Part shown: positions 24,703 through 33,216 of the stretch, one piece after another | Numbering within the stretch: position 1 is the stretch's first letter | Layout of the letters: each line of letters starts with the position of its first letter | DNA from: JAWPMV01 sp038527215 | GTDB taxonomy: Bacteria; Bacteroidota; Bacteroidia; J057 | Length of the DNA: 40,507 bases | Reading direction: 5' to 3' | Assembly (NCBI GenBank): GCA_038527215.1 | Contig: JBCBGC010000071.1 | Location: 1 to 40,507, forward strand | The notes under the pieces: generated by a model | Told to the model about the DNA's origin: nothing | The model's input: only the letters and a program-made list of their open reading frames with translations | Database searches by the model: none | Translations under genes and position numbers: made by a program

Positions 24703-24783
24703 ATAGTGATTGAAGATTTGTGCTAAATCTCCATATTTTCCATTTTTTACAATAACCGATGTTTCGAAATAAATTACGCACTT

Positions 24784-24823
24784 AAAGGCCGCCTATCTCC
24801 GGGGATTGCCCCTTCAGGCCTTT
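24784..24823. terminator. Hairpin between the glycine-rich gene and the lipoprotein gene
   Basis: AAAGGCC (24784-24790) and GGCCTTT (24817-24823) pair, with an inner GGGG/CCCC step. It lies 31 bp after the stop of the minus-strand glycine-rich gene. Only the plus strand has a run of Ts, so its direction as a terminator is unclear. Confidence 0.35.
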
Positions 24824-24853
24824 TTGGGATAGATTTTTCGTCAAAAGCCAAGG

Positions 24854-27181
24854 CTATCTAACGAAAATTTTTCCTATTCGCCTTTGCCCTTTATGCTTGA
24901 CCTGCACCACATAGACCCCCGGAAGCCAGTCCTGAATGGGCAGGGTGAGGGCTCGTTGCGCGGAAACCCTGATATCGGCACCGTGGAAGATTTGCTGACC
25001 GCTAGGCGCAAAAATCTGCACATCGACCGCTATTTCGTGAGCGGATTGTACTTCTATCCGCAGGGCATCCGAAGCCGGGTTGGGATAAACCAGCATGCTA
25101 AAAGGACGAGGCGGCGGCGACCAAAACAAGGCAGGACTAAAGGCTACCCGCCCATTTTCTCCGACCCATTTAATCCTGAAAACGCTCTGGTTCCGTTGGT
25201 TGCCTTTGGGATTCCGCAGATGGAATTCGTATTGGCTTTCCCGTCCATGCGCTAGGGATGACATGCTACCGAGCTGGCAGTAGGTGGAGTCCTGGTCTAG
25301 CGCCTCAATCAGGAAGCGCCCTTTCTCGGCAGGTAAGCTGACCTGCCACCTTAAGCGCAGCCCCTTTTTGACCGGGCGGAGATGCAGGTCGGTCCATTGC
25401 AAACTCATGATGGCCACATTGAGCATGATGTTGGCTTCGGCTACATTGCTTTCTGTTCCCCCGTCGTTGACGCTTACTTCTATGGTGCGGATCGCGCCAT
25501 AATCATCGGGGCCACTATGGGTATAGCCGATTTGGGTAATCACTTCCTGGTATTGGGCAAGGGTGGCTGTACCGCTCAGGCTGATGCTGTGCCCGTCTGC
25601 AGAGAGGGTGGCGGTAATGCCATAAGCTGCCAGGGTTCCTGCATCAATTTCTATGGTTAGGCTTTCTTCACTGCCATCCACGCCGTTGGTGAGAGTAATG
25701 GTGGCTGATTCCAGGTTCAGGTCATCCAGGTCTGTGAGAAAAGCAGAGGCACTGTCTCCGATGAGGATCACTTCTCCTCCTGCTTCCAGGGTGTCGACAT
25801 GATCAAAGCCTGAGAAGCCCCCATCCAGGTCGAGCACGGGCGGATAGGAACACAGTTGGAGGACAAAATTCTGCAAAACAGCGCCGGCTCCTCCTGCGGA
25901 AGCTCCGTGAGAAGTATTATGATAAATATGGCTGGTATTAGAACTAATGAATAAACCTGCGGCTCCTCCCTGAGCAGAAGTGCGGATGCCCGCAGCTAAG
26001 GCCGTACGGCTTTGAATCAAACCACCGGCCCCTCCGCCACCCGGACCATGCTGGTTGGCGGTGTAGATGCTGGCTCCATCTCCCCCATCTACCTCAAGAC
26101 TGAGGTTTGAGGGGTTGATGAATTCGCTTACATCCAGCAGGATAGAACCGCCTGCTCCCCCACCGCTGGCTCCATCGTTGATGGAAATATCTTGTGCGTT
26201 CAAAGCCGAAGCATTGATTTGGGCCCCGCTGCCGGCTTCAAGCGCAGTGGCTCGTAAGAAGATGATGCCGCCTCCGTTGGAGGCTGGATAGGCTGCCCCA
26301 TTATTTTGGTGCCCGCCGCCGCCACCTCCTCCCAGGAATAACTTGGAAGAACCTGACTCATAATAAGTGCCCAAGGAAAGGCCGCCACGACCTCCTTTAT
26401 CCAGGTCGCTTAGCTTGCCGGCAGTATTGGATCTCCAGCCATCTCCTCCCTGGCCACCCGCGCCATAGTTGCCGCCCCCGCCGCCGCCACCGTTGTGATC
26501 ATTTCCACCTCCGCCTCCATTGGCTAGTTTGCCCCGGCAACCAGCGTTGGGGATTTCGATGATGCCTTCCCCTTTGATGCCGCCTTTGCCTGAGCCTACT
26601 TCGCAATGATAGACCAGGCCGCCCGAAGTAGAGGAACCGTTGAATTCCCCTCCTTTAAAACCCGCGTCTCTGGCAGTTAATTTTCCTTCCAGAAAAAGCG
26701 TATCCTGAACTTCCATAGCCAGGATGCCTCCTGTAGTACCGTTCCAGGCAGAAGCAGTGATGCTATCGCTGACCTGCACACTTTGGTACACAGGGATACG
26801 CACGGCCTGTACAAGGCCACTGATCACATAAGTTTTACATAGGTCATAGGCTACAAAAAGGGTGTCTCCGGAAATGTTGGCTACTTCATTCCATTCATAA
26901 TTCCCTGCGGTTCCAAAATCCAGGATGTCTCCATAGGTCGAGTCTTCTGCCTCGATGATCGAGGCCCCCTTCATCTGAATGATGAGGACTTTGTCTCCCG
27001 TAGCGAAAGCAGCGGTACTACTCAACCGGATATAGTGGGTGTCCAATGACAGCACCTGGCTGTAAGCATTGATCACCCCCGAAATGGTTGGGGTAGACTG
27101 GGCCCTAAGGATAGATAGGGAAAGGACACTAAAAATAGAAAGGATACAGACTCGGGTGGGGCGACCAACGAGACTATTCAT
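24854..27181 (-). CDS. Glycine-rich surface protein with cadherin-like and T9SS modules
   Basis: The start is the ATG at 27181 (775 aa); a TTG two codons upstream is also open. A signal peptide ends near SLSILRAQS. The first part (to about residue 170) is a strand-rich domain (PTISGVINAYSQVLSL, GDKVLIIQMKGASI). Residues about 175-420 are extremely glycine rich with many GGGG runs (GGGGGNDHNGGGGGGGNYG). A cadherin-like domain follows (LTDLDDLNLESATITLTNGV, with YTHSGPDDYG). The end is a type A sorting module: LVYPNPASDALRIEVQ to WLPGVYVVQVKHKGQRRIG. It is predicted to be exported by the T9SS to the surface. Adhesion or matrix function is an inference. Confidence 0.85.
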   Translation of the reverse strand: MNSLVGRPTRVCILSIFSVLSLSILRAQSTPTISGVINAYSQVLSLDTHYIRLSSTAAFATGDKVLIIQMKGASIIEAEDSTYGDILDFGTAGNYEWNEVANISGDTLFVAYDLCKTYVISGLVQAVRIPVYQSVQVSDSITASAWNGTTGGILAMEVQDTLFLEGKLTARDAGFKGGEFNGSSTSGGLVYHCEVGSGKGGIKGEGIIEIPNAGCRGKLANGGGGGNDHNGGGGGGGNYGAGGQGGDGWRSNTAGKLSDLDKGGRGGLSLGTYYESGSSKLFLGGGGGGGHQNNGAAYPASNGGGIIFLRATALEAGSGAQINASALNAQDISINDGASGGGAGGSILLDVSEFINPSNLSLEVDGGDGASIYTANQHGPGGGGAGGLIQSRTALAAGIRTSAQGGAAGLFISSNTSHIYHNTSHGASAGGAGAVLQNFVLQLCSYPPVLDLDGGFSGFDHVDTLEAGGEVILIGDSASAFLTDLDDLNLESATITLTNGVDGSEESLTIEIDAGTLAAYGITATLSADGHSISLSGTATLAQYQEVITQIGYTHSGPDDYGAIRTIEVSVNDGGTESNVAEANIMLNVAIMSLQWTDLHLRPVKKGLRLRWQVSLPAEKGRFLIEALDQDSTYCQLGSMSSLAHGRESQYEFHLRNPKGNQRNQSVFRIKWVGENGRVAFSPALFWSPPPRPFSMLVYPNPASDALRIEVQSAHEIAVDVQIFAPSGQQIFHGADIRVSAQRALTLPIQDWLPGVYVVQVKHKGQRRIGKIFVR

Positions 27182-27368
27182 GAGCAAGGATTTCAGGACT
27201 AAACGAAAAGGGTTTTGTTTAGTTCTTGTAAATTACTATTACTTGAATCTGTGTACCCTTACTATTGCGTAAATGGTCTGAATAGCTACTTGAATGGGGG
27301 CGAAAGGTTTTTTTTTCGGTGAAAGTGTCCGCTTGAATGAAATTTATTACGGAAAATTGAATATTTAA

Positions 27369-28343
27369 TTAATTTAACTCGCCCGGAATAACCTCTACTT
27401 TTTTGAGTTTGCCTCGGCGGATGACCTGCAGCTTTTGGGGGACTCCGATGGCTTCGGTATTGAGCAAGCGATGCAGATGGTCAATCCCATCTACCTGTTC
27501 TCCTGCCAGGCTGATAATGACATCTCCTTCCTGCAGGTCGGTATTTTGTGCGGGTCCGTCTGGCTCGACCGAGCGAACGAGAATCCCCTGAGTGCCTTGC
27601 AGGCTAAGTACGTTACGGGTGCGAGCGGGCAGCACAATGGTTTGGCCAGCAATGCCCAGATAGGCGCGCCGGATTTTTCCTGAGGCGATCAGGTGGCTGA
27701 CGATGTAATGGGCGGTATTCGAGGCAATGGCAAAACAGATGCCTTGGGCGGCTTGAATGATGGCAGTATTAACGCCGATGACTTCTCCCCGGCTATCTAC
27801 CAGCGGACCGCCACTATTGCCAGGATTGAGGGCGGCGTCTGTTTGAACGACATCGTCGATCAAGCGGCCACTTTGGGAGCGGAGGCTTCTGCCCAGTGCG
27901 CTCACTACGCCGGCGGTCAGGGTGTGGCCGAAGCCATAAGGGTTGCCGATGGCGATGGCCAACTGGCCTACTTGTAGCTTATCGGAGGCGGCAAAGTTGA
28001 TATGCGGCAGGCTGGAAGCGGGCAATTTCAACACAGCCAGGTCGGTAGAAGGATCGTCGCCTACTTTCTGGGCCTGATAGGTCTGGCCGTCAGGAAAAGC
28101 TACGGAAATCTCCTTGGCAGAATGGACGACATGGCTATTGGTAACGATGAAACCATCCGGAGTGGCCACAAAACCGGAACCGCTGCCTCTTCCATCCCCG
28201 CGTCCTCGGCGGCGGCGATTTTGAGGCATTCCTTTTACTTCTATACTGACGACACTAGGGCCTACTTTTTCGGAGGCTGCGACTACGGCTTGCGAATATG
28301 CATCCAGCAAGGCCGCGTCTGAATGATCTGGATGAACGGGCAT
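27369..28343 (-). CDS. HtrA-like S1C serine protease with PDZ domain
   Basis: I start at the ATG at 28343 (324 aa); a GTG start at 28412 would sit inside the repeat cluster. The catalytic triad is H71 (FIVTNSHVVHSAK), D101 (DDPSTDLAVLKL) and S177 (DAALNPGNSGGPLV). One PDZ domain covers the C-terminal third (RRAYLGIAGQTIV, GILVRSVEPDGPAQNTDLQEGDVIISLAG). An arginine-rich loop (MPQNRRRRGRGDGRG) precedes the protease core. No signal peptide or membrane anchor is seen, unlike most HtrA/DegQ proteins, so it is either cytoplasmic or the N-terminus is longer than chosen. It lies downstream of three palindromic repeats that follow the DUF4249 gene. Confidence 0.88.
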   Translation of the reverse strand: MPVHPDHSDAALLDAYSQAVVAASEKVGPSVVSIEVKGMPQNRRRRGRGDGRGSGSGFVATPDGFIVTNSHVVHSAKEISVAFPDGQTYQAQKVGDDPSTDLAVLKLPASSLPHINFAASDKLQVGQLAIAIGNPYGFGHTLTAGVVSALGRSLRSQSGRLIDDVVQTDAALNPGNSGGPLVDSRGEVIGVNTAIIQAAQGICFAIASNTAHYIVSHLIASGKIRRAYLGIAGQTIVLPARTRNVLSLQGTQGILVRSVEPDGPAQNTDLQEGDVIISLAGEQVDGIDHLHRLLNTEAIGVPQKLQVIRRGKLKKVEVIPGELN

Positions 28344-28399
28344 GATTGGTTTTTGGGTAATGACACGGTGATGCCCGGGGGTGTGACAATTGGGGTAGC

Positions 28400-28618
28400 G
28401 CCACGAATGCACGAATGAAAGACTAATCTACAGCGATTCGTCCCTCATTCGAACATTCATGGTTTTCCTAAAAAGGGCCACGAATGCACGAATGAAAGAC
28501 TAATCTACAGCGATTCGTCCCTCATTCGAACATTCGTGGCTTTCTTAAAAAAGGGCCACGAATGCACGAATTAAAGACTAATCTATAGCGATTCGTTCCT
28601 TATTCGAGCATTCGTGGC
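28400..28618 (-). repeat. Three tandem 64-bp palindromic elements (cluster A)
   Basis: Copies lie at 28400-28463, 28477-28540 and 28555-28618, each exactly 64 bp, with 13-14-bp AT-rich spacers. The arms are GCCACGAATGCACGAAT and the inverse of it. Read on the minus strand each copy folds into two 29-base arms around a 6-nt loop and is followed by CCTTTTTT or CCTTTTT. The strand given is the one whose RNA uses G-U pairs. The cluster begins 6 bp after the DUF4249 stop codon. Confidence 0.95.
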
Positions 28619-28624
28619 TTCTTC

Positions 28625-29542
28625 CTATTCTCCGATGATCACGGCTCTATTACGGATGCTGTAACCCGTAAATATGCCGCTGCCTCCTTCGATGTTGCTT
28701 TGAATGGAAGCAGGCTGGCCGAAAGGGCTCAGGTTGGCAATGATGGCGGCCGTGGAGGTTTCCAGGAAATAATAGTATTCCGGTGGAATATGGTAAAGGG
28801 TAGAAACCAGGGTGTCTCCGACCTGGTAGTCAAAGGCTGTTCCCACGGTGATCTGTTCCCCGTTTTCTATGTCATCATCAATGTTGAAGTCAAATACTTC
28901 CCGACGCGTGGCTTCCAGCACGGTTTGTCCATTTGAATCCTCTACTTCCCGGGAAATCCACTCATCCAGTTGGAGGCGGTAGAAATTCACCTTTTCCCCA
29001 TCATCCTGAAATTTGGTGAGGACAAAAGCCGCGGAATCATCGTTGAAGCGATATTCCATGGTATCCAGGCTGACGGGAGCCGGAATATGGGTAGTGGCGG
29101 TTACATCCCTTCCATCAGCGGTTTTGATGGTCAGGGTAAAATCCTTTTCGTATAATTCTGGTACGAGAGCGAAGGAAGTATAGACAAAAAGGGAATCGCC
29201 CACGATGGGGCCCAACGTCTGTAAGAGGCTGGTATCTATGCCTGCGCCACCAGGAATCTGGAAATCCAGCGGAATGCCAAATTCTCCCAGTTCTACTGAG
29301 CCACCTTCGAATTCAATGCTTACGGTAGCGTCATGTAGAAACTGTAGACGGATATCTTCGAAGTATCCCACACTCTCCGTTAGCACCAGCAAATATGGCT
29401 GCCCGGGCTGCAGGTAGGATTCTACCACGATTTGCGGTTCGAACTCTGGCAAGTCGAGGTCTACTTCCTGTTGAAGGTTGCAGGCGGTGCCAAGAGCTAA
29501 TATGATAATCGGTAAAAGGAACTTTTTCATTATCGTATGCAT
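28625..29542 (-). CDS. DUF4249 lipoprotein partner of TonB-dependent receptor
   Basis: The 305-aa protein has a lipobox (LGTAC, Cys21) after MKKFLLPIIILA; an alternative start is the internal ATG at 29530, which gives a shorter, more standard signal. DUF4249 features are QEVDLDLPEFEPQIVVESYLQPGQPYLLVLTES near the start and VSLDTMEYRFND in the middle. It begins 14 bp after the receptor stop codon, a receptor-DUF4249 order that is common in Bacteroidota. It is thought to be a surface or periplasmic accessory of the receptor, but the ligand is unknown. Palindromic repeats begin 6 bp after its stop. Confidence 0.88.
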   Translation of the reverse strand: MHTIMKKFLLPIIILALGTACNLQQEVDLDLPEFEPQIVVESYLQPGQPYLLVLTESVGYFEDIRLQFLHDATVSIEFEGGSVELGEFGIPLDFQIPGGAGIDTSLLQTLGPIVGDSLFVYTSFALVPELYEKDFTLTIKTADGRDVTATTHIPAPVSLDTMEYRFNDDSAAFVLTKFQDDGEKVNFYRLQLDEWISREVEDSNGQTVLEATRREVFDFNIDDDIENGEQITVGTAFDYQVGDTLVSTLYHIPPEYYYFLETSTAAIIANLSPFGQPASIQSNIEGGSGIFTGYSIRNRAVIIGE

Positions 29543-29556
29543 TTCGGTAAAACCGA

Positions 29557-31896
29557 TTAAAATTTGAAATTATAAGTAATGGACGGAATCACGGGGAATA
29601 AAGCTACTTGCTGGGCTTTGTAGGCGGTTGGAATGCCATCCTCGTTCACCACATTTTCGAAGTAGATGAAATAAGGATTCCGGCGGTTGTAAGCGTTATA
29701 GGCGCTAATGGTCAGATCCGCTTCGCCCCATTTGGGGAAGAAGCGCCAGACAAAGCCTACGTCTCCCTTATGGTAAGCAGGCATGCGGAAGCTATTCCGA
29801 TCCTGGAATACCGGTACGATCTGGGGGATTTCGAAGTCACTGCCAAAGCTGGCAAAGCGACCCAGCGCCAGGGTAATGGCGTTGCCGCTGCGGTATTCCC
29901 AGGAGGCACTCACGCTAAAGCGCTTGTTGATATCATAGATCCCCACGATAGACACATCGTGTCTTTTGTCATTTCGCACAAAAAAGGGCCGCCCTTCGTT
30001 GATCGCGTCAGTCGGGATATAGGTCCCGTTACGCCAGGTTCCATCAAATTCCCGGTAAGACCAGGCCAGGGTATAGCCTACCCAGCCGGTGAATTTTCCG
30101 TGCTTTTTTTCTACATAAAACTCCGCTCCGTAAGCCCAGCCCCGCCCAAAGACAAATTCCTGGTCCAGGTCATCGTTCACAAAGAGGTCCGCCGCATCCC
30201 GGAAGTCAATCTGGTTATGCAGCCATTTATAATAAACCTCCGTGGTGAAAATCCAGTCTTCGTTGGGTGTGTAGGTAATGCCACTGGCCACCTGGTCAGA
30301 CTGCTGAGGCCGGACATTTCGGTTGGAGGGATACCAAATATCGGTCGGCAGGGAAGAGCCGGAGTTGGCGACGAGGTGCAGATACTGCGCCATGCGGGCG
30401 TAACTGGCTTTCAAGGCTACCTGCTCAGAGAGCTTGAAGTTAGCGGCTACCCGGGGTTCGATGTTCGGATAAAAGGTGCTATCACTGGCAAAGCCTGAGA
30501 GGCGGAGGCCGGCGTTGATTTTGATATTTTTGGTGAGCTTGATTTCGTCGGCGATATAGGCCCCGAGTTCGGTGCCGAAATAATCTTGTCCAGCATTGAA
30601 ATTAAAGCTGCTGTCCTGGGCCCCGGCATTGAAGCGACCCACTACAAAATGGTGGCGAATGGCTTTGGCCCCAAAGCGCACGGTGTGCTTATCGTTAGGA
30701 ATCCAGGAGAAATCGGTGCTTAGGGCCTGGTCGGTAATCTGCGACCCTAACTCAAAGTTGAAAATGTCAAACTCATTGGAGATGCTGTAGCGGTAGTCCG
30801 ACACGCTGGCTGAGACATTCATGAACAACCTCGGCGTAAAGAGGTGGTTCCAGCGCAGGGTCCCGTTGGCATTTCCCCAGAAGAAGTTAAAGTTGAAATC
30901 GTCGTCATCGAAGGTGAATTTATCCCGCCCAAAATACCCGCTGATAAAGATCTGGTTTTTGTCGTTGACGATATAGTTGGCTTTGGCGTTGAAGTCGTAG
31001 AAAAAATAATCCGGGATGAGGTTAAAGTCTGGATTATCCGCCTGAGAGCGGTTGATGCCCCGGGTAATGATATCCGCATAGGTTCTCCGTCCGGAAATCA
31101 TAAAGGAGGCCTTGTCCTTGACAATAGGGCCTTCCAGGGTAAGCCGGGAGGCGATCAAGCCTAAGCCACCGGAGCCGGAGATTTTTTTGGCATTCCCCTC
31201 ATTCATCTTCACATCGATCACCGAGGAAAGCCGGCCGCCATACTGAGCCGGAAAGCCCCCTTTATAGAGCTTTACATCCTTGACTGCATCGGAGTTGAAG
31301 GTGGAGAAAAAACCAAATAAGTGGGAAGGATTATAGACCAGGGTATTGTCCAGGAGGACGAGGTTCTGGTCAGCCGAGCCTCCGCGCACAAAAATGCCCG
31401 AGCTTCCTTCACTACCGTTGGAAACGCCGGGCTTGAGTTGGAGGGTTTTGATGATGTCCACCTCACCAAAGAGGGCTGGAATCTTTTTGGCGTCCGTCAT
31501 GGTCAGCCTTTCCACACTCATTTGTGTAGAGTTGAGCTGTTCCTGAAAGCCTTCCGCTTCGATCACTACAGCGTCCAGGCTTACATCTTCCAGCTCAATG
31601 GTTTCCAGGTTGATGTCCTGGGTGGGCAGGATGCTTTTGTTTACCGACTGAAAGCCTGCAAAAGAAAATCTGACCCTTACGCTGTCATTTCCTTTCGGCA
31701 GGTTAAAGGTGAAAAAGCCGTATTCGTTGGTGTATGTACCCATTTTTAGGCTGGGGGCAGCTACGGTAGCGCCGATCAGCCCTTCTCCGGAGGAAGCCGC
31801 TTTGACGTAGCCACTCAGGGTGACCATGTCCTGGGCACCCAATCGGGCCATGAGCATACATAAAGTGAAAAATAATAGAGTTCTTAGGTTCTTCAT
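29557..31896 (-). CDS. TonB-dependent receptor with carboxypeptidase-like domain
   Basis: The 779-aa outer-membrane protein has a signal peptide (MKNLRTLLFFTLCMLMARLGAQ). A carboxypeptidase-regulatory-like domain covers about residues 24-110 (VTLSGYVKAASSGEGLIGATVAAP, YTNEYGFFTFNLPKGNDSVRV). The plug holds GEVDIIKTLQLKPGVSNGSEGSSGIFVRGGSADQNLVLLDN and KLYKGGFPAQYGGRLSSVIDVKMNEG. The barrel follows from about residue 235 and ends in an aromatic last strand (PVIPSITYNFKF). This is an energised uptake channel driven by TonB-ExbB-ExbD. The DUF4249 partner suggests a SusC/D-like arrangement without a SusD protein. The substrate is not shown. A 20-nt hairpin lies in the 5' untranslated region. Confidence 0.95.
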   Translation of the reverse strand: MKNLRTLLFFTLCMLMARLGAQDMVTLSGYVKAASSGEGLIGATVAAPSLKMGTYTNEYGFFTFNLPKGNDSVRVRFSFAGFQSVNKSILPTQDINLETIELEDVSLDAVVIEAEGFQEQLNSTQMSVERLTMTDAKKIPALFGEVDIIKTLQLKPGVSNGSEGSSGIFVRGGSADQNLVLLDNTLVYNPSHLFGFFSTFNSDAVKDVKLYKGGFPAQYGGRLSSVIDVKMNEGNAKKISGSGGLGLIASRLTLEGPIVKDKASFMISGRRTYADIITRGINRSQADNPDFNLIPDYFFYDFNAKANYIVNDKNQIFISGYFGRDKFTFDDDDFNFNFFWGNANGTLRWNHLFTPRLFMNVSASVSDYRYSISNEFDIFNFELGSQITDQALSTDFSWIPNDKHTVRFGAKAIRHHFVVGRFNAGAQDSSFNFNAGQDYFGTELGAYIADEIKLTKNIKINAGLRLSGFASDSTFYPNIEPRVAANFKLSEQVALKASYARMAQYLHLVANSGSSLPTDIWYPSNRNVRPQQSDQVASGITYTPNEDWIFTTEVYYKWLHNQIDFRDAADLFVNDDLDQEFVFGRGWAYGAEFYVEKKHGKFTGWVGYTLAWSYREFDGTWRNGTYIPTDAINEGRPFFVRNDKRHDVSIVGIYDINKRFSVSASWEYRSGNAITLALGRFASFGSDFEIPQIVPVFQDRNSFRMPAYHKGDVGFVWRFFPKWGEADLTISAYNAYNRRNPYFIYFENVVNEDGIPTAYKAQQVALFPVIPSITYNFKF

Positions 31897-32389
31897 GAAA
31901 CGTTGTTAACCTGTTGAGATTCTGCTAATAATTCGTACTGAGCCTCCTTTGCCAACAGGCAAAGGGCGACTTTTTTTTCGTTGATCCTAAACCAATTAAA
32001 GGTCGGCCAGAAGCCCGAGCTTTTTAATCGATCTTGTCTCCATGAACCAGCATGGAGGCTCGAATGTCAGTACAAATGCGTAGTAGCAGACCCGGCGCTG
32101 AGGGCAAACTTAAGGCTACCTCATCAAACAAAGTATCATTTTGTTCACCTGATCAAACGTCTCTGGCCCGACTTTGTTAGCCCAGAAGGGCAAAAAAATT
32201 GCGGCGTGCAAGACTTCTTTCGTTCCTGGGCAATTTTTACAGGTGGTGGCGGGATATAGCTAGAGAATCACCTGCCGGACAGACGGACAAAAAAGCAGAA
32301 TGGTTGCGTGTGGAGGAAACAGTTTTTCTTAAGGGCAGTTGAATGGTATATTCGACTCCTCTAATATATTAGCATTAACCTCCAAACTC
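31897..32389. other. Divergent intergenic region, about 490 bp
   Basis: The region lies between the TonB receptor (leftwards) and the TlpA-like gene (rightwards). It holds the 31946-31965 hairpin, a 7-bp hairpin CTCCATG/CATGGAG near 32038-32057, a long-range pair AAAAATTGC/GCAATTTTT (32194-32202 and 32230-32238), and a 12-bp palindrome CTAATATATTAG (32361-32372) 17 bp before the TlpA ATG. TATATTCG at 32347-32354 is a 7-of-8 match to the -7 box. A 92-codon open frame has no supporting feature. Confidence 0.45.
31946..31965. promoter_or_regulatory. Hairpin in the 5' untranslated region of the TonB receptor
   Basis: CCTTTGCC and GGCAAAGG form a perfect 8-bp stem around AACA (plus strand). It lies 50 bp upstream of the receptor ATG. 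On the plus strand it is followed by GCGAC and eight Ts, so it could also stop antisense transcription. Its role is unknown. Confidence 0.45.
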
Positions 32390-33118
32390 ATGAAACAACT
32401 CTTATTGCTACTCTCTTTTGTGGGCTTTACCTCTCTTTTTGCCCAAACCGAGTACTACTCCACAGATGGTAAAAACCGCCTGACTGAGGAAGAAATTGCG
32501 GTCAAGCAAACTGAACTAAAGGAACGATTCACCAAGGTGATGAAAAAAGAAATGTTTGTCAGCCTTAAGGTGAAAGAGACGGTGACCAAACCCGATTCTA
32601 TTATTTATGTGGTGGGCTTTGATATTGGAGACAAAAAGCCCGAAGCAGGGCTGAAAAAATCTCCGCTGGAAGCCCTCAAAGGGAATGCTTTCCCTGCCAT
32701 GAGTTTACAAACCCTCTCCGGGGAGGCTTTTGATCCTGCCAAACTCAATGGCAAGCCTACTTTGATTAATTTTTGGTTTACCCGCTGTGCGCCTTGCATA
32801 GATGAGATGCCCGTGCTCAACAAGATTACCGAAGAGTTCAAGGATGAGGTAAATTTTGTTGCGGTGACTTATGAAAAACCTGAAGCTGTTACGGCCTTTC
32901 TCAAGAAACACGCCTTTGAATTTGAGCATTTGGTCGACGGGCAGGCATTTATCAACGAGCTAGGCATTCAGAATTACCCACAAAACCTTTTTCTGGATAA
33001 AGAAGGGAAGCTGCAATTTGTAGAAGGTGGCATTGCTTATAACCGGGTGGAAGATGGTGAATTAAAAATGGGGGAAGGGACGGAAATTGTAGAGAAGCTG
33101 AGGAGCTTGTTAGAATAA
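32390..33118 (+). CDS. TlpA-like exported thioredoxin-fold protein
   Basis: I start at the ATG at 32390 (242 aa), where MKQLLLLLSFVGFTSLFAQ is a clean signal peptide; the frame is open 51 bp further. A region of about 90 residues precedes the AhpC/TSA-TlpA domain, which begins near FPAMSLQTLSGEAFDPAKLNGKPTLINFW. The active site is C133-AP-C136 in WFTRCAPCIDEMPVLNKI. Later motifs are VTYEKPEAVTAFLKKHAF and the cis-proline loop NYPQNLFLDKEG. It should catalyse thiol-disulfide exchange in the periplasm, for example in cytochrome c or envelope protein maturation. No ccm or dsb genes are near. A 64-bp palindrome follows 7 bp after the stop. Confidence 0.9.
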   Translation: MKQLLLLLSFVGFTSLFAQTEYYSTDGKNRLTEEEIAVKQTELKERFTKVMKKEMFVSLKVKETVTKPDSIIYVVGFDIGDKKPEAGLKKSPLEALKGNAFPAMSLQTLSGEAFDPAKLNGKPTLINFWFTRCAPCIDEMPVLNKITEEFKDEVNFVAVTYEKPEAVTAFLKKHAFEFEHLVDGQAFINELGIQNYPQNLFLDKEGKLQFVEGGIAYNRVEDGELKMGEGTEIVEKLRSLLE

Positions 33119-33125
33119 GGGTAGG

Positions 33126-33189
33126 GCCACGAATGCACGAATTAGGGACGAATCGCTATAGATTAGTCTTTAATTCGAGCATTCGTGGC
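33126..33189 (+). repeat. Single 64-bp palindromic element (copy B)
   Basis: One complete copy of the 64-bp family, in the foldable orientation on the plus strand. It starts 7 bp after the stop of the TlpA-like gene and sits between two convergent genes. Arms are GCCACGAATGC/GCATTCGTGGC and CGAATTAGGGAC/GTCTTTAATTCG, with loop GCTATA. It is followed by CCTTATTAAAT. Confidence 0.95.
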
Positions 33190-33216
33190 CCTTATTAAAT
33201 TAAAGCGGCGGCCCGA

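Noticed and set aside
28400..28618. Repeat cluster as a CRISPR array
   Set aside because: The units are palindromic, 64 bp long, and the spacers are 13-14 bp and nearly identical; there are no cas genes.
31981..32259. 92-codon plus-strand open frame in the divergent region
   Set aside because: No ribosome site, no recognisable domain, and it lies in promoter/leader sequence.
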